From Cyanobacteria bacterium UBA8803 (GTDB lineage Bacteria; Cyanobacteriota; Cyanobacteriia; Cyanobacteriales; Coleofasciculaceae): DNA of 5,295 nucleotides. Both the position numbers and the translations under genes were made by a program. Shown in pieces: positions 5,241 to 5,295 of the stretch. A model generated the notes under the pieces. It was not told the DNA's origin, made no database searches, and saw only the letters and a program-made list of their open reading frames with translations. The DNA lies in the NCBI GenBank assembly GCA_003505715.1, contig DNXU01000025.1:3263-8557 (forward strand). The letters are read 5' to 3'. Position 1 is the stretch's first letter, and each line of letters starts with the position of its first letter.

Positions 5241-5295
5241 AACCACCAACCACCAATAACCAACCACCAATAACCAACCACCAACCACCACCAAC
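5241..5295. repeat. Heptanucleotide tandem repeat array (STRR-like), cut by window end
   Basis: Seven exact-phase 7-mers run from 5241: AACCACC, AACCACC, AATAACC, AACCACC, AATAACC, AACCACC, AACCACC, then ACCAAC to the edge. The alternating pair makes a 14-bp unit repeated twice (5248-5275). The related ACCAACT precedes it at 5234-5240. The array begins 27 bases after the debranching-enzyme stop and uses only A, C and T on this strand (A and C alone but for two T). Short tandemly repeated heptamers of this kind are described from heterocystous cyanobacteria. No terminator hairpin is visible between the stop codon and the array. Confidence 0.85.

Overview
The window reads as cyanobacterial chromosome. 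Four perfect HIP1 octamers (GCGATCGC) occur in about 5.3 kb, the 2-Cys peroxiredoxin matches my recollection of cyanobacterial/plastid enzymes, and intergenic DNA carries heptanucleotide tandem repeats of the STRR kind known from filamentous, often heterocyst-forming cyanobacteria. The genus cannot be fixed from this evidence. No rRNA, tRNA, CRISPR array, intact insertion sequence or obvious novel multi-gene system is visible. This is mostly ordinary housekeeping sequence with interesting intergenic repeats and one cysteine-pair redoxin that departs from the classical peroxiredoxin active site.

Layout, left to right: (1) a repeat remnant (1-32) running up to a + strand HAD-type phosphatase (41-583); (2) a convergent short acidic, probably disordered 63-aa protein on the - strand (644-835); (3) about 470 bp without a convincing gene, ending in a REP-like hairpin flanked by heptad-like repeats (1256-1300) that shares a 15-bp identical block with the left edge; (4) a - strand cluster read right to left: typical 2-Cys peroxiredoxin (2871 to 2266), a peroxiredoxin-fold protein with a CPLC motif (2170 to 1625), and a 77-aa unknown protein (1540 to 1307), with a strong hairpin between the first two; (5) a divergent control region (2872-3089) with two inverted repeats in front of the peroxiredoxin; (6) a + strand glycogen-debranching-type amylo-alpha-1,6-glucosidase (about 3090-5213); (7) a heptad tandem array (5241-5295) that continues past the right edge.

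Functionally, the - strand cluster is a probable antioxidant/thiol-redox unit: one classical peroxidase followed by a thioredoxin-fold protein that may be a disulfide reductase rather than a peroxidase. The debranching enzyme serves glycogen breakdown and is linked to the redox cluster only by sharing the divergent intergenic region. The starts of three - strand genes are decided by Shine-Dalgarno sequences, which shortens two of the longest possible reading frames: the peroxiredoxin to 201 aa and the small unknown protein to 77 aa.
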